In this document: one piece after another, positions 55,031-63,861 of the stretch
Position numbering within the stretch: position 1 is the stretch's first letter
Layout of the letters: every line of letters begins with the position of its first letter
Assembly: GCF_006538725.1 (NCBI RefSeq)
Contig: NZ_BJLQ01000003.1
Coordinates: forward strand, 186,001 to 250,000
Length of the DNA: 64,000 nucleotides
DNA from: Cellulomonas gelida
Lineage (GTDB): Bacteria > Actinomycetota > Actinomycetes > Actinomycetales > Cellulomonadaceae
Reading direction: 5' to 3'
Program-made: the position numbers and the translations under genes
The notes under the pieces: model-generated
Told to the model about the DNA's origin: nothing
The model's database searches: none
What the model saw: the letters and a program-made list of their open reading frames with translations, nothing else

Positions 55031-55492
55031 ATGAGCAGCACGACGTCGACGTCCGGATCCACCACCGACACGTTCACCGCCGACGAGCGCGCGGCGATGA
55101 AGGAGCGCGCGGCCGAGCTCAAGGCGCAGTCCGGCCGCGCGGGCAAGGCCGCCAAGGCCGCGGACCTCGAGGCCGAGGTGCTCGCGAAGATCGCCGAGAT
55201 GCCCGACGACGACCGCGTGATCGCCGAGCGCATCCACGCGATCGTCCGTGCCGAGGCGCCCGACCTGGCGCCGCGCACCTGGTACGGCATGCCTGCCTAC
55301 GCGAAGGACGGCAAGGTGCTGTGCTTCTTCAAGGCCGCGGCGAAGTTCAAGACGCGCTACGCGATCCTGGGCTTCGAGGAGCCCGCGGCGCTCGACGACG
55401 GCCCGATGTGGCCGACGTCCTACGCCGTGACCGAGCTGACCGACGAGGTCGAGGAGGCCATCGCCGCCCTGATCCGCCGCGCGGTGGCATGA
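55031..55492 (+). CDS. DUF1801 protein (YdhG-like)
   Basis: A 153-residue protein. A Ser/Thr-rich start and a Lys/Ala-rich helix (about 20-60) precede the DUF1801 domain with [38 protein letters not shown] and [10 protein letters not shown]. The YdhG group is loosely described as iron chaperones; the function is not proven. ATG 55031 has AAGGAG seven bases upstream. It diverges from the AAA ATPase. Confidence 0.85.
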   Translation: MSSTTSTSGSTTDTFTADERAAMKERAAELKAQSGRAGKAAKAADLEAEVLAKIAEMPDDDRVIAERIHAIVRAEAPDLAPRTWYGMPAYAKDGKVLCFFKAAAKFKTRYAILGFEEPAALDDGPMWPTSYAVTELTDEVEEAIAALIRRAVA

Positions 55493-55521
55493 CGTCGGGC
55501 GCTCGGTAGGCGCCGGGCCCG

Positions 55522-56094
55522 TCACCGACCAGCGGCGAGCTCGTCCACGGTCAGCGGCGCGTCGGCCTCGATCGTGATGTCGTCCGCCAGCGGGTGCTCG
55601 AGCGAGTCGTCGGCGGCGATCTCAGGCGACAGCACCGCTGAGGTCGACCACTGCGCGAACCCGGCGCCGGTGTCGAAGACCTGCACGTCGAAGTCGACGG
55701 TCGTCTCGCCCCCGCCGGTCAGTGCCGAGATCGCGACGGGGTCGGCGACGAGCTCGAAGCTGCCGTCCGACCTGGTCAACGTCGCGGCGATCATGACCAG
55801 CTCGACGCTGTCCCCGACTTGCTGCTGGCCGAGCGCCTCGTGGTCGGGCCACGCCATCGCCATCACGGGAACCCCGGCTCCAGCGCCGGTCACCGTGCCG
55901 GCGGTGAGCACGGGGCCGTCGAGCTCAGGCGAGGGAGTCACGTCCACCCACCCGGCGAGCGTCTCGAGCTGCTCGGCGGTGGAAGGGCGCGGGCCCACGT
56001 CGGCGGGCGCGGACGGGCCGATCAGCGCAGCGGCAGTCAGTACCGCACCGCACACCAGCGTCGCGCCCGACAGGCGCTTGACCAAGGACGACAT
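55522..56094 (-). CDS. Secreted protein of unknown function
   Basis: A 190-residue protein with a Sec signal peptide (MSSLVKRLSGATLVCGAVLTAAALI..., cleavage near residue 31). The outer part contains VTGAGAGVPVMAMAWPDHEALG, TLTRSDGSFELVADP and VDFDVQVFDTGAGFAQWSTS, which look like beta strands of a carboxypeptidase-regulatory-like or Ig-like fold. The family is not recognised. ATG 56094 has GGGGGAA five bases upstream. No partner gene is evident. Confidence 0.68.
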   Translation of the reverse strand: MSSLVKRLSGATLVCGAVLTAAALIGPSAPADVGPRPSTAEQLETLAGWVDVTPSPELDGPVLTAGTVTGAGAGVPVMAMAWPDHEALGQQQVGDSVELVMIAATLTRSDGSFELVADPVAISALTGGGETTVDFDVQVFDTGAGFAQWSTSAVLSPEIAADDSLEHPLADDITIEADAPLTVDELAAGR

Positions 56095-56212
56095 GTGCTT
56101 CCCCCTGTTCGTCGCCCCGCGCAGCGCGCAGCGACGAGACGAGTAGAGCACCGGAGCAGACCCTCGTGTGCGGGTTTGGTGGCACAGTCCTCCCGTCTGC
56201 ATGTGACCCAGG

Positions 56213-56932
56213 TCACGCGTCGAGCGAGCGCAGCAAGGTGGTGCGCACATACCGCGCGTACCCGCCGGGCGTGCGCCCGACGGGGCGTCCGGACGTGAGC
56301 ACGTCGGCGTCGTCGGACGCGACGACGCGCGCGTCGCCGCACGCACGGATGCGCGCCACGAGGTCGACGTCCTCGTGCTCGGGTTGCAGGCCGAACCCGC
56401 CCACCCGTTCGTAGGCGTCGGCCCGCACGCCAAGGTTCGCGCCGTGCACGTGTCCGTTGGGCCGGCCGGGCTCGCGGGTCGCGGACCACGCGCGCAGCTG
56501 GTCGGCGGACAGGTCGGCCGGGTCGGGGCGCACGGTCCCGACGACGACGTCGGCACCCTCGTCGGCGAGGTCGACCTGGCTGGTCAGCCAGTGCGCGGGC
56601 ACCTTCGAGTCGGCGTCGGTGCACGCGATCCACGTGCGGTCCCGCGCCACGGACGAGCCCGCGAGCCCGCGTGCGACGGCCAGCGCTCGTGCGGCACCCA
56701 CCGAGCGCGCGTCGATCGACCTGACGTCCACCGGGAACGTGCGTGCGACCGCCTCGGACCCGTCGCGGCACGAGTCGAGCACCACGACGACGCGCGCGTG
56801 CAGGCCTCTGACGCGTGCGAGCTCGTCGGCAGCGACCACCACGGACTGCAGGCACCGGCCCAGGAGCGCTTCCTCGTCGCGGACCGGGATCGCGACGACG
56901 ACGTCGAGCACCGGGAGCGCGCCGCCGGTCAC
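56213..56932 (-). CDS. Family 2 glycosyltransferase
   Basis: A 239-residue GT-A fold transferase. LDVVVAIPVRDEEALLGRCLQSV is the nucleotide-binding start, VVVLDSCRDGSEAVA follows, IACTDADSKVPAHWL carries the DxD metal motif, and NLGVRADAYERVGGFGLQPEHEDVDLVARI holds the ED acid/base motif. There is no membrane span. Its GTG overlaps the stop of the PIG-L/methyltransferase gene by four bases. It is the last gene of a three-gene operon likely to build or change a glycoconjugate. Confidence 0.9.
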   Translation of the reverse strand: MTGGALPVLDVVVAIPVRDEEALLGRCLQSVVVAADELARVRGLHARVVVVLDSCRDGSEAVARTFPVDVRSIDARSVGAARALAVARGLAGSSVARDRTWIACTDADSKVPAHWLTSQVDLADEGADVVVGTVRPDPADLSADQLRAWSATREPGRPNGHVHGANLGVRADAYERVGGFGLQPEHEDVDLVARIRACGDARVVASDDADVLTSGRPVGRTPGGYARYVRTTLLRSLDA

Positions 56933-58287
56933 GCCAGGCCCGTCCGTCGCGCCACGGAGCGCGGGTCGCGGCTCCACACGTCGAGCAGGAAGTCCTCCTC
57001 GACGTGCCGGACCACCGTGGTCAGCCCGAGCTCCGCGGCCAGCGTGCGGTGCACGTCGTCGCCGCTCAGCGGGTACTGCGCCACCGGGTGACGCCAGTGG
57101 CACGCGACGAGGGTGCCGTCGGCGGTGAGTGCGTCGCGCAGCCGCCGGGCGGTCGTCGCGAGCTGGGGTCGGGTGAGGTAGTAGCCGACCTCCGAGAGCA
57201 CGACGAGGTCGTACGGCCCGCCGGGCACGCCGTCGGCGAGGTCGTGCTGCAGGTACTGCACCGTGCCCAGGTGCGCGGTGCGCTCCTTCGCGGACGTCAG
57301 GGCCGAGGGTGCGACATCGGTCGCGACGAGCACGTCGCAGCGTGCCGCCAGGAGCTCGGTGAGCGTCCCGACCGAGCAGCCGATCTCCAGCGCCGCGCCG
57401 AACCGCTCCCGGGGCAGCGCGGCGAGCGTGGTCGCGCGCTTGCGGCTCTCGTACCACCGCGACGCGAGGTGCCACGGGTCTGGTCGTCGTGCGTAGCTGG
57501 CGTCGAAGAACGACGCACCGAGCGGCTGCGGCATCGGCGCGGAGGCGGTCACGAACACCTCGACGTCCCGGTCGAAGGTGCGCACGAAGTCCGGGTGCAG
57601 GACGGCGGCGTCGGCGGGATCGGGGGACAGCGGCCGGACCTGGGTGACGTGCCGCGCCACCGCCCGGCTCTTGAGCACCACGGACCGGTCGGCGAGCGGC
57701 AGCGCCCGCAGGCGCTCCCACGGCACCGCGGGGTCCTCGGGCGTGCCCCAGTGCCACATCCACAGCGGGTACTCGAGCAGCTCGGCACCCAGCTCGTCGG
57801 CGAGCTCGGCACAGATCTCCCCGACGACGCGGTGGTCCCGATGGCCGTCCCCGCGCCACGGGCCGACGACCAGCGCGGCCGGTTCACCCCGAGTCAGCAC
57901 GTCGCGCACATCGGCCGCGACCGCCGCGCGGTGCTCGCGGGTCGCGCCGTCGGGGTAGTCGAGCAGCGTGACGGGCGAGCCGGGCGAGAGCACCGCGAGC
58001 GCGTCGGTGACCTCGGCGGCCCGCCGGACGGCGAGCTCGGCGGGGGTGAGGGTGGGGGAGCCCGGGTGCGACGCGGCCCCGTCGGTCACGACCACGACGT
58101 GCGCGGGACGCCCCGCGGCGGCGAGCTCGGCGAGCAGGCCACCGGCCCCGAGCGTCTCGTCGTCCGGGTGGGCGGCCACCACGACGACCCGCCCGCCGAC
58201 GGGACGCGGCAGCGCGTGCAGGCCCCGCAGCCACGGGTCCCACACCTGCGGATCCGTCCCCGCGGCTCGTCCGTCGAACGTCACCAC
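56929..58287 (-). CDS. Bifunctional PIG-L deacetylase/class I SAM methyltransferase
   Basis: A 452-residue fusion. Residues about 30-230 are a PIG-L/LmbE zinc deacetylase with VVVAAHPDDETLGAGG and the second metal site GDGHRDHRVVG, which removes acetyl groups from N-acetyl sugars. Residues about 250-440 are a SAM methyltransferase of the NodS-like kind with ALEIGCSVGTLTELLAA (motif I) and LVVLSEVGYYL. The start overlaps the acyl-CoA dehydrogenase stop; two adjacent GTG codons are possible. A natural fusion of both activities is known in bacteria; the sugar substrate here is not. Confidence 0.92.
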   Translation of the reverse strand: MVTFDGRAAGTDPQVWDPWLRGLHALPRPVGGRVVVVAAHPDDETLGAGGLLAELAAAGRPAHVVVVTDGAASHPGSPTLTPAELAVRRAAEVTDALAVLSPGSPVTLLDYPDGATREHRAAVAADVRDVLTRGEPAALVVGPWRGDGHRDHRVVGEICAELADELGAELLEYPLWMWHWGTPEDPAVPWERLRALPLADRSVVLKSRAVARHVTQVRPLSPDPADAAVLHPDFVRTFDRDVEVFVTASAPMPQPLGASFFDASYARRPDPWHLASRWYESRKRATTLAALPRERFGAALEIGCSVGTLTELLAARCDVLVATDVAPSALTSAKERTAHLGTVQYLQHDLADGVPGGPYDLVVLSEVGYYLTRPQLATTARRLRDALTADGTLVACHWRHPVAQYPLSGDDVHRTLAAELGLTTVVRHVEEDFLLDVWSRDPRSVARRTGLA

Positions 58288-59366
58288 GGCTGACCGGGCA
58301 GGGCGATCACCGCGCGGCCGAGCGAGACGTCGTCGCGCTCGGCGTGCTGCTGACGGATGTAGACCTGCAGGTCTGCGACGCGCTTGGCGTAGGCCTCCTC
58401 CTGCGTGAGCGGGCCGGGGCCGAGCGCGTGGGCCGCCGAGCGCAGCACGTCCTCACAGGTCCGGGCGACCACCGCGCGCACCCGCTTGGCCAGGACCCGG
58501 CCCGCCTCACGCGCGTCCTCGTCCTCGGACCGGCGGCCGTGGTCCGTCCGGGCGCCCGAGGCGTCCACGGCACGCGCCGCCGCCGCGAGGCTCGTGCGCG
58601 CGCTCGCGAGGCGCTCGTCGATCGCCCCGACGTGCATCGCGAGCAGCGGGTCGTCGCCCCGCGTGCGCGCGTGCTGCAGGACGCGCCGCGCCACGCCGAC
58701 CGCGCCGCCGTACCAGCATGCGGCGACGCCGATCGCGCCCCACCAGAACCCCGGCCGGTCCAGGTACCAGCTGCCGCTGCGGACGAGCGTGGCCGGGACG
58801 TCACGCAGCTCGAGCGGGCCGCTGGGGATCTCCCGCAGCCCGCGCGAGACCCACCCCTGACGCGAGGCCACGACCCCGGGCGCCGACAGGTCCGCCGCGA
58901 ACAGTCCACGCTCGTCCCCGCCGCCGACCCGTGCGGTGACGAGCGCGCACCCGAGCCGGTCCGCGAGCGAGCACCACGGCTTGGTCCCGTCGAGCCGCCA
59001 CGACCCGTCCGGTGCGCGACTCGCCTCGAGCCGCGTCCCGGTCATCTCCGCCGCGTACACGCCCCACGTCGCGGCTGTCGGCAGCGGGCGCTCGTCGTCG
59101 GGCGTGCCGGCCTGGCTCAGGATCGCCAGCGCGTCCAGGTGCGGCTCGACGGCGCGCGCGACGGCGACGTCGGCCGCAGCGCACGTCGCCAGCAGCTCCC
59201 ACAGGCGCGTCGTGGCGCCGTTCCCGGGCAGGAGGTCCGTCGGCCAGGTCCGGACGTGCGCGAGCGCCTCGTCCACCGACCCCGGGACGGACGGCCACGC
59301 GTCAGGATCCGGGCTCGTGCCCAGCACGACGGGCCGGTTCTCGCTCAGGTCCGCTCGCACGGGCAC
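58281..59366 (-). CDS. Acyl-CoA dehydrogenase-like flavoprotein
   Basis: A 361-residue protein with the acyl-CoA dehydrogenase fold. The middle domain has WGVYAAEMTGTRLEASRAPDGSWRLDGTKPWCS. The C-terminal helices include GAIDERLASARTSLAAAARAVD and HALGPGPLTQEEAYAKRVADLQVYIRQQH. The usual catalytic Glu region is not clearly present, so it may use an unusual substrate. It heads a tightly coupled operon with PIG-L/methyltransferase and GT2, which argues against simple fatty-acid oxidation. The GTG start at 59366 has GAGGTG upstream. Confidence 0.85.
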   Translation of the reverse strand: MPVRADLSENRPVVLGTSPDPDAWPSVPGSVDEALAHVRTWPTDLLPGNGATTRLWELLATCAAADVAVARAVEPHLDALAILSQAGTPDDERPLPTAATWGVYAAEMTGTRLEASRAPDGSWRLDGTKPWCSLADRLGCALVTARVGGGDERGLFAADLSAPGVVASRQGWVSRGLREIPSGPLELRDVPATLVRSGSWYLDRPGFWWGAIGVAACWYGGAVGVARRVLQHARTRGDDPLLAMHVGAIDERLASARTSLAAAARAVDASGARTDHGRRSEDEDAREAGRVLAKRVRAVVARTCEDVLRSAAHALGPGPLTQEEAYAKRVADLQVYIRQQHAERDDVSLGRAVIALPGQPW

Positions 59367-59789
59367 GCCTCACCTCGCTCCGCGCGGGACCGGTGCGCGC
59401 CGAGCGGCTCCGTCCCGCGCACTCCTGCCGTTGCTGGACGAGTCGAGAGGATAGGCAGCCGAGCGGGCTCGCGCTCGCCGAGGAAGACGCGTGGGAGGGG
59501 TGCTCGCGGATCGCCGGCGCGGCAGGTCAGGAGTGTCGAATGCGCGAACGAGACCGCCGGCGCAGGCATCCCGGCACTGGCCGCGGACCCCGCGGCCGCC
59601 GAGGCGTCGCGGGCCCTCGTCCAGGCGAGCCGCATCCCCGCCGAGCAGGCCTGACCTCGGGTTCTTCGCCGCCCACCCGGCTCGGTGCGGCGCCCGTGGG
59701 CCGCGACCGACGCGCCCGTCGCCCGCGGCCGGCGCACCGCCGGACGGGTGACGCCCACCTGCCCCGCCCCCCAAGCGCGTCGCGGACCC
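59367..59789. other. Gene-poor stretch with no supported gene
   Basis: About 420 bases between the acyl-CoA dehydrogenase start and the next promoter. The only reading of note is an Ala-rich plus-strand open tail (GIPALAADPAAAEASRALVQ, ending at 59654) without a start or ribosome site, possibly the remnant of a lost gene. The rest must hold the operon promoter on the minus strand, but no element is convincing. Confidence 0.4.
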
Positions 59790-59802
59790 TAGGGTCGTGC
59801 GC

Positions 59803-60399
59803 ATGTGGGACGAGGAGCTGGTGGGTGACGTTCGTCGGTGGGTCGAGTCGGGCGACTTGGACGTCGCGTGCGAACGCCTCGCCGAGAAGCTCCGCGAGAC
59901 CGGCGTCGACGGGTTCACCCGGGCTGCGCGCGGAGGGTTCACCAACTCGCCCGACGAGGTCCGGCGCTGGTTGCAGCGCTGCGCCGGGCTCCTGACGACC
60001 CTCGGCGGCGAGTACCCCGCCCTCTACACCGAGATGAACGGCTACACCCTCAACACGGATCACTGGTCGGCGGCCCTGGAGGCGTGGTCGGCGCCGATCG
60101 ACGACTTCGAGGCCTTGGACGACGGCCCGGCTGACGTCCCGCTGCACTACCGCGAGGACCTGACCCTGCGCGGCTGGGCCTCCATGCAGGGGTCCTTCGA
60201 GCGCTATGTCGGCGAGCACGCGCCCCGGTCCGCCGACGTCGAGACCGCCACGAGCGTCGCGGAGCTGCTGGTCCACGTCGCATTCCTGCGCCTGGTCCGG
60301 GATGCGTGGCTGGCCGGTCCCATCGAGGGCATCTCGGTGCCGCTCGCGGTGACGACGCACGACTCCGAGCTCGGGATCGTTCTGCAGCCTGTGGAGTGA
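59803..60399 (+). CDS. Unknown soluble protein (198 aa)
   Basis: A 198-residue acidic protein starting MWDEELVGDVRRWVESGDLD. It is mostly helical with several Trp residues (WLQRC, HWSAALEAW, LRGWASMQGSFERY) and no signal peptide or membrane span. I recognise no family; immunity-like or SUKH-like small proteins look similar in composition, but no motif supports that. ATG 59803 lies seven bases after TAGGGT (59790-59795), a leaderless arrangement and good evidence that the gene is real. It stands alone before tRNA-Gly. Confidence 0.65.
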   Translation: MWDEELVGDVRRWVESGDLDVACERLAEKLRETGVDGFTRAARGGFTNSPDEVRRWLQRCAGLLTTLGGEYPALYTEMNGYTLNTDHWSAALEAWSAPIDDFEALDDGPADVPLHYREDLTLRGWASMQGSFERYVGEHAPRSADVETATSVAELLVHVAFLRLVRDAWLAGPIEGISVPLAVTTHDSELGIVLQPVE

Positions 60400-60451
60400 C
60401 GCGTCGATCCCCGCGACCGGACGGCGGGGACCACGCGCGGTGGACGGATGG

Positions 60452-60522
60452 AGCGGACGACGGGAATCGAACCCGCGTAGCCAGTTTGGAAGACTGGGGC
60501 TCTACCATTGAGCTACGTCCGC
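60452..60522 (-). tRNA. tRNA-Gly (anticodon TCC)
   Basis: On the minus strand a 71-nt cloverleaf with acceptor GCGGACG/CGTCCGC, discriminator T, anticodon loop CTTCCAA (TCC) and T-arm GGGTTCGATTCCC. The length and shape are normal for tRNA-Gly. CCA is not encoded. Confidence 0.96.
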
Positions 60523-60650
60523 ACGGGCCGCGAAGGCGCGGCCGGCGACGTCAGGGTACCGGCTGGTGCACGGTGTCCCGAAACCGGTGGGTCCGCGCCG
60601 GGGGCGTCCCGGCGCCTCCCGGTGATTCGTCCGCGATCCCGGCCGTGGCG

Positions 60651-60656
60651 TACCAT
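60651..60656 (+). promoter_or_regulatory. Candidate -10 element of tig
   Basis: TACCAT fits the TANNNT -10 pattern and lies 108 bp before the tig start, giving a 5' UTR of about 100 nt. No convincing -35 is seen. Confidence 0.4.
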
Positions 60657-60763
60657 CGAGGGTCGCCCGTGCGCGCCGAGAGCCTCCTGAGCCCGACGCC
60701 GCGCAGCGCCTCGCACGCCGCCGGGAAACGGCGAACCATTCCGATCAGTTGGAGAGCATCGAA

Positions 60764-62125
60764 GTGAAGAGCGCCGTCGAGACCCTGGAGCCGACGAAGG
60801 TCAAGCTGACCGTCGAGGTGACGTACGACGAGCTCCGGCCGAGCATCGCGCACGCCTACGAGCACATCGCGGAGCAGGTGACGGTCCCCGGCTTCCGCAA
60901 GGGCAAGGTGCCGCCGCGCATCATCGACCAGCGCGTCGGTCGTCCGGCCGTCATCGAGCACGCGGTCAACGAGGGCCTGGGCAGCTTCTACGCCGAGGCG
61001 GTCCGCGAGAACAAGCTGCGCCCGCTGGGTCAGCCCGAGGTCGAGGTCACGAAGGTGCCCGGTCTCGTCGCCGGCGAGGAGGAGGGCGAGCTGCACTTCT
61101 CCGCCGAGGTCGAGATCCGTCCCGAGATCACGGTCCCCGCGCTGTCCGAGATCGCCCTCGAGGTCGACGGCGTCGAGGTCACGGACGAGGACCTCGAGGG
61201 TCGCCTGGACGCGCTGCGCGAGCGGTTCGGCACGCTCGTGGGCATCGACGCCCCGGCCGCGGCCGGCAACTTCGTCGTGATCGACCTCGTCGCGAAGATC
61301 GGCGACGAGGAGGTCGACTCGGTCTCCGGCGTCAGCTACCAGATCGGCTCGGGCAACATGCTCGAGGGCCTCGACGAGGCGCTCACGGGCCTGTCGGCCG
61401 GCGAGACCACCACGTTCGAGACCGAGCTGGCCGGCGGCGAGCACGCGGGCGAGAAGGCGCTGGTCACGGTCAACGCGACCACCGTCAAGGAGCGCCAGCT
61501 GCCCGACGCGGACGACGACTTCGCGCAGCTCGCCTCGGAGTTCGACACGCTCGACGAGCTCAAGGAGGACCTGCGCGAGCAGGCCGCCCGCACCAAGGTC
61601 TCGAACCAGGCCGTCCAGGCCCGCGACCTGCTCGTCGAGAAGCTCGTCGCGGCCACCGAGATCCCCGTGCCGTCGGGCGTCGTCGAGGCCGAGGTGCACC
61701 GCCACCTCGAGTCCGAAGGCCGCCTCGAGGACGACGAGCACCGCGCCGAGGTGACGGAGCAGGCGCAGACCGCGCTGCGCAACCAGATCCTGCTCGACAC
61801 GCTCGCCGAGCAGCTCGAGGTCAAGGTCTCGCAGCAGGAGCTCGTCGAGTACCTCGTGCAGGCCTCGCGCCAGTACGGCATGGACCCGAACACGTTCATC
61901 AAGACGCTCGACGAAGGTGGTCAGATCCCGGCGATGGTCGCCGAGGTCGCGCGCTCGAAGTCGATCGCCGTCGCGCTGCGCCAGGTCAAGGTCACCGACC
62001 CGTCGGGTACGGCCGTCGACCTGTCGGACTTCATCGGCACCGACGCGGACGACGCGGCCGACTCGCAGGACGACGCGGCCGCGGCCGCGGCTGTCGCCGA
62101 CGCGGCGGTCGACGCCACGGCCTGA
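60764..62125 (+). CDS. tig: Trigger factor
   Basis: A 453-residue ribosome-bound chaperone with peptidyl-prolyl isomerase activity. The ribosome-binding domain holds VPGFRKGKVPPRII, the actinobacterial version of the GFRxGKxP signature. The FKBP-type domain (about 155-240) starts FVVIDLVAKIGDEEVDS and contains LEGLDEALTGLSAGE. The long helical C-terminal domain follows and ends in an Asp/Ala-rich tail. GTG 60764 was preferred over an in-frame TTG at 60749 because GGAG lies nine bases upstream and the protein then starts VKSAVETLEPTKVKL as in relatives. Confidence 0.96.
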   Translation: MKSAVETLEPTKVKLTVEVTYDELRPSIAHAYEHIAEQVTVPGFRKGKVPPRIIDQRVGRPAVIEHAVNEGLGSFYAEAVRENKLRPLGQPEVEVTKVPGLVAGEEEGELHFSAEVEIRPEITVPALSEIALEVDGVEVTDEDLEGRLDALRERFGTLVGIDAPAAAGNFVVIDLVAKIGDEEVDSVSGVSYQIGSGNMLEGLDEALTGLSAGETTTFETELAGGEHAGEKALVTVNATTVKERQLPDADDDFAQLASEFDTLDELKEDLREQAARTKVSNQAVQARDLLVEKLVAATEIPVPSGVVEAEVHRHLESEGRLEDDEHRAEVTEQAQTALRNQILLDTLAEQLEVKVSQQELVEYLVQASRQYGMDPNTFIKTLDEGGQIPAMVAEVARSKSIAVALRQVKVTDPSGTAVDLSDFIGTDADDAADSQDDAAAAAAVADAAVDATA

Positions 62126-62174
62126 CCGGCACACGGCCTGATCGGCTCAGCCGCTCGCGCCACCAGCACGTCGC

Positions 62175-62210
62175 AGGGCCCCGCCACCGGCTTCCGGTGT
62201 CCGGGGCCCT
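62175..62210 (+). terminator. Hairpin terminator after tig
   Basis: AGGGCCCCG and CGGGGCCCT form a 9-bp stem, with an inner ACCGG/CCGGT stem, 49 bp after the tig stop. It separates tig from the clpP operon. Confidence 0.82.
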
Positions 62211-62264
62211 CGTCGTCGTCGGGGTCCGGCACGGGGCCCGGAGGCCAGGGTGACCCCTGGACTG

Positions 62265-62277
62265 CGCCGTCAGCGAA
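62265..62277 (+). promoter_or_regulatory. ClgR-like site upstream of clpP1
   Basis: CGCCGTCAGCGAA fits the core CGC-N5-GCG of the ClgR motif known from actinobacterial clp promoters (corynebacterial consensus CGCYNANRGCG), with one mismatch inside the spacer. It lies about 40 bp upstream of the likely -10, a fitting place for an activator. Assignment is by motif only. Confidence 0.5.
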
Positions 62278-62317
62278 AACGGGCCCTGCGCGGGCCTGAG
62301 GAGGGCGGCGCGCGCGT

Positions 62318-62323
62318 TAGTGT
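62318..62323 (+). promoter_or_regulatory. Candidate -10 element of the clpP operon
   Basis: TAGTGT lies 46 bp before the clpP1 GTG and downstream of the ClgR-like site. It predicts a 5' UTR of about 35 nt containing AAGGAG. Confidence 0.5.
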
Positions 62324-62363
62324 CACAGCGACGCAAGGACCCCGCTCAGATCAAGGAGCCTTC

Positions 62364-62978
62364 GTGAACGACTTCCCGGCCATCGCCCGGGCCGACTCCC
62401 CGGGACTCGGCCTGAACGACCACATCTACAACCGGCTGCTGCGCGAGCGGATCATCTGGCTCGGCTCCGAGGTGCGCGACGAGAACGCGAACGCGATCTG
62501 CGCGCAGATGATGCTGCTCGCGGCGGAGGACCCCGACAAGGACATCTGGCTGTACATCAACTCGCCCGGTGGCTCGATCACGGCGGGCATGGCGATCTAC
62601 GACACCATGCAGTACATCAAGCCGGACGTCGCGACGATCGCGATGGGCATGGCGGCCTCGATGGGGCAGTTCCTGCTCTCGTCGGGGGCCAAGGGCAAGC
62701 GCTACGCGACGCCCCACGCCCGCGTGATGATGCACCAGCCCTCGGGCGGCATCGGCGGCACCGCCACGGATGTGCGCATCAACGCGCAGCTGATCCTGCA
62801 CATGAAGAACGTGCTCGCCGAGCTGACCGCCGCGCAGACGGGCAAGTCGCTCGAGCAGATCAACTCCGACGCGGACCGCGACCGCTGGTTCACCGCACCC
62901 GAGGCCCTCGAGTACGGCTTCATCGACCACGTCGTCGAGGCTGCGAGCTCGGTGACGGGCCGCGGCGGCACCGCCTGA
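62364..62978 (+). CDS. clpP1: ATP-dependent Clp protease proteolytic subunit 1
   Basis: A 204-residue serine peptidase that forms a heptameric ring and, with ClpP2, the mixed ClpP1P2 chamber fed by ClpX or ClpC. The triad is Ser99 in GMAASMGQF, His124 in MMHQPSGG and Asp169 in [29 protein letters not shown] is the handle region. The start GTG 62364 ([12 protein letters not shown]) has AAGGAG six bases upstream. clpP2 follows 56 bp later. Confidence 0.96.
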   Translation: MNDFPAIARADSPGLGLNDHIYNRLLRERIIWLGSEVRDENANAICAQMMLLAAEDPDKDIWLYINSPGGSITAGMAIYDTMQYIKPDVATIAMGMAASMGQFLLSSGAKGKRYATPHARVMMHQPSGGIGGTATDVRINAQLILHMKNVLAELTAAQTGKSLEQINSDADRDRWFTAPEALEYGFIDHVVEAASSVTGRGGTA

Positions 62979-63034
62979 GCTTGTTGAGCTGCGCCGGCGA
63001 CGGCGTGTCGACCTTCTGACCTCGAGGAGAACCT

Positions 63035-63742
63035 GTGAGCACCGAGTCCCAGTTCATCGCCCGCGCGGGCGCGCTGGCGGGCGGCTTCGGTCGTCCGGCC
63101 GTGGCCGCGCCCTCCGCCCGTTACGTGCTGCCGCAGTTCGAGGAGCGCACGGCCTACGGCTTCAAGCGCCAGGACCCGTACACCAAGCTGTTCGAGGACC
63201 GCATCATCTTCCTCGGCGTGCAGGTGGACGACGCCTCGGCCGACGACGTCATGGCCCAGCTCCTGGTGCTCGAGAGCACCGACCCGGACCGCGACATCAC
63301 GCTGTACATCAACTCGCCCGGGGGCTCGTTCACGGCGCTCACGGCGATCTACGACACGATGCAGTACATCAAGCCGCACATCGCCACGGTCTGCCTCGGG
63401 CAGGCTGCGTCGGCCGCGGCCGTGCTGCTCGCCGCGGGGACGCCGGGCAAGCGCCTGGCACTGCCGAACGCGCGCGTCCTGATCCACCAGCCCGCGATGG
63501 AGGGTGGCGGCTACGCGCAGGCGTCCGACATCGAGATCCACGCGAACGAGCTCATCCGCATGCGGGAGTGGCTCGAGGAGACCATCGCGCACCACACGGG
63601 GCGTGACCTCGAGCTTGTGCGCCAGGACATCGAGCGCGACAAGATCCTCACCGCGAAGCAGGCGCTCGAGTACGGCCTCGTCGACCAGGTGCTCGCGAGC
63701 CGCAAGGGCGTGCGCCCGACGGTGGTCGAGCCCACCGCCTGA
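63035..63742 (+). CDS. clpP2: ATP-dependent Clp protease proteolytic subunit 2
   Basis: A 235-residue ClpP paralogue that forms the second ring of actinobacterial ClpP1P2. The triad is Ser126 in GQAASAAAV, His151 in [10 protein letters not shown] and Asp198 in VRQDIERD. The N-terminal extension of about 45 residues before [16 protein letters not shown] is longer than in ClpP1, as in relatives, and is probably processed. GTG 63035 has GAGGAG six bases upstream. A terminator follows the stop, so the next gene is probably transcribed separately. Confidence 0.96.
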   Translation: MSTESQFIARAGALAGGFGRPAVAAPSARYVLPQFEERTAYGFKRQDPYTKLFEDRIIFLGVQVDDASADDVMAQLLVLESTDPDRDITLYINSPGGSFTALTAIYDTMQYIKPHIATVCLGQAASAAAVLLAAGTPGKRLALPNARVLIHQPAMEGGGYAQASDIEIHANELIRMREWLEETIAHHTGRDLELVRQDIERDKILTAKQALEYGLVDQVLASRKGVRPTVVEPTA

Positions 63743-63752
63743 CCGGGCACCG

Positions 63753-63792
63753 CGACGGGCGCGCGAGGACTGTCGTCCTCGAGCGCCCGTCG
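63753..63792 (+). terminator. Hairpin terminator after clpP2
   Basis: CGACGGGCGC pairs with GCGCCCGTCG, and the inner GAGGAC pairs with GTCCTC, 10 bases after the clpP2 stop. Confidence 0.82.
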
Positions 63793-63861
63793 TCGTCCGA
63801 CGGGGCTCAGAAGGGGCAGCGGCGGACCCGCAAAGCCGACCGTTAGCCCAGGCCCGGGCAA

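Noticed and set aside
59527-59654. Ala-rich plus-strand frame ending at 59654 as a gene
   Set aside because: No start codon with ribosome site, no recognisable domain, and only a short segment looks protein-like.
58344-59654. 436-codon plus-strand frame opposite the acyl-CoA dehydrogenase
   Set aside because: Shadow of the minus-strand dehydrogenase; low-complexity product.
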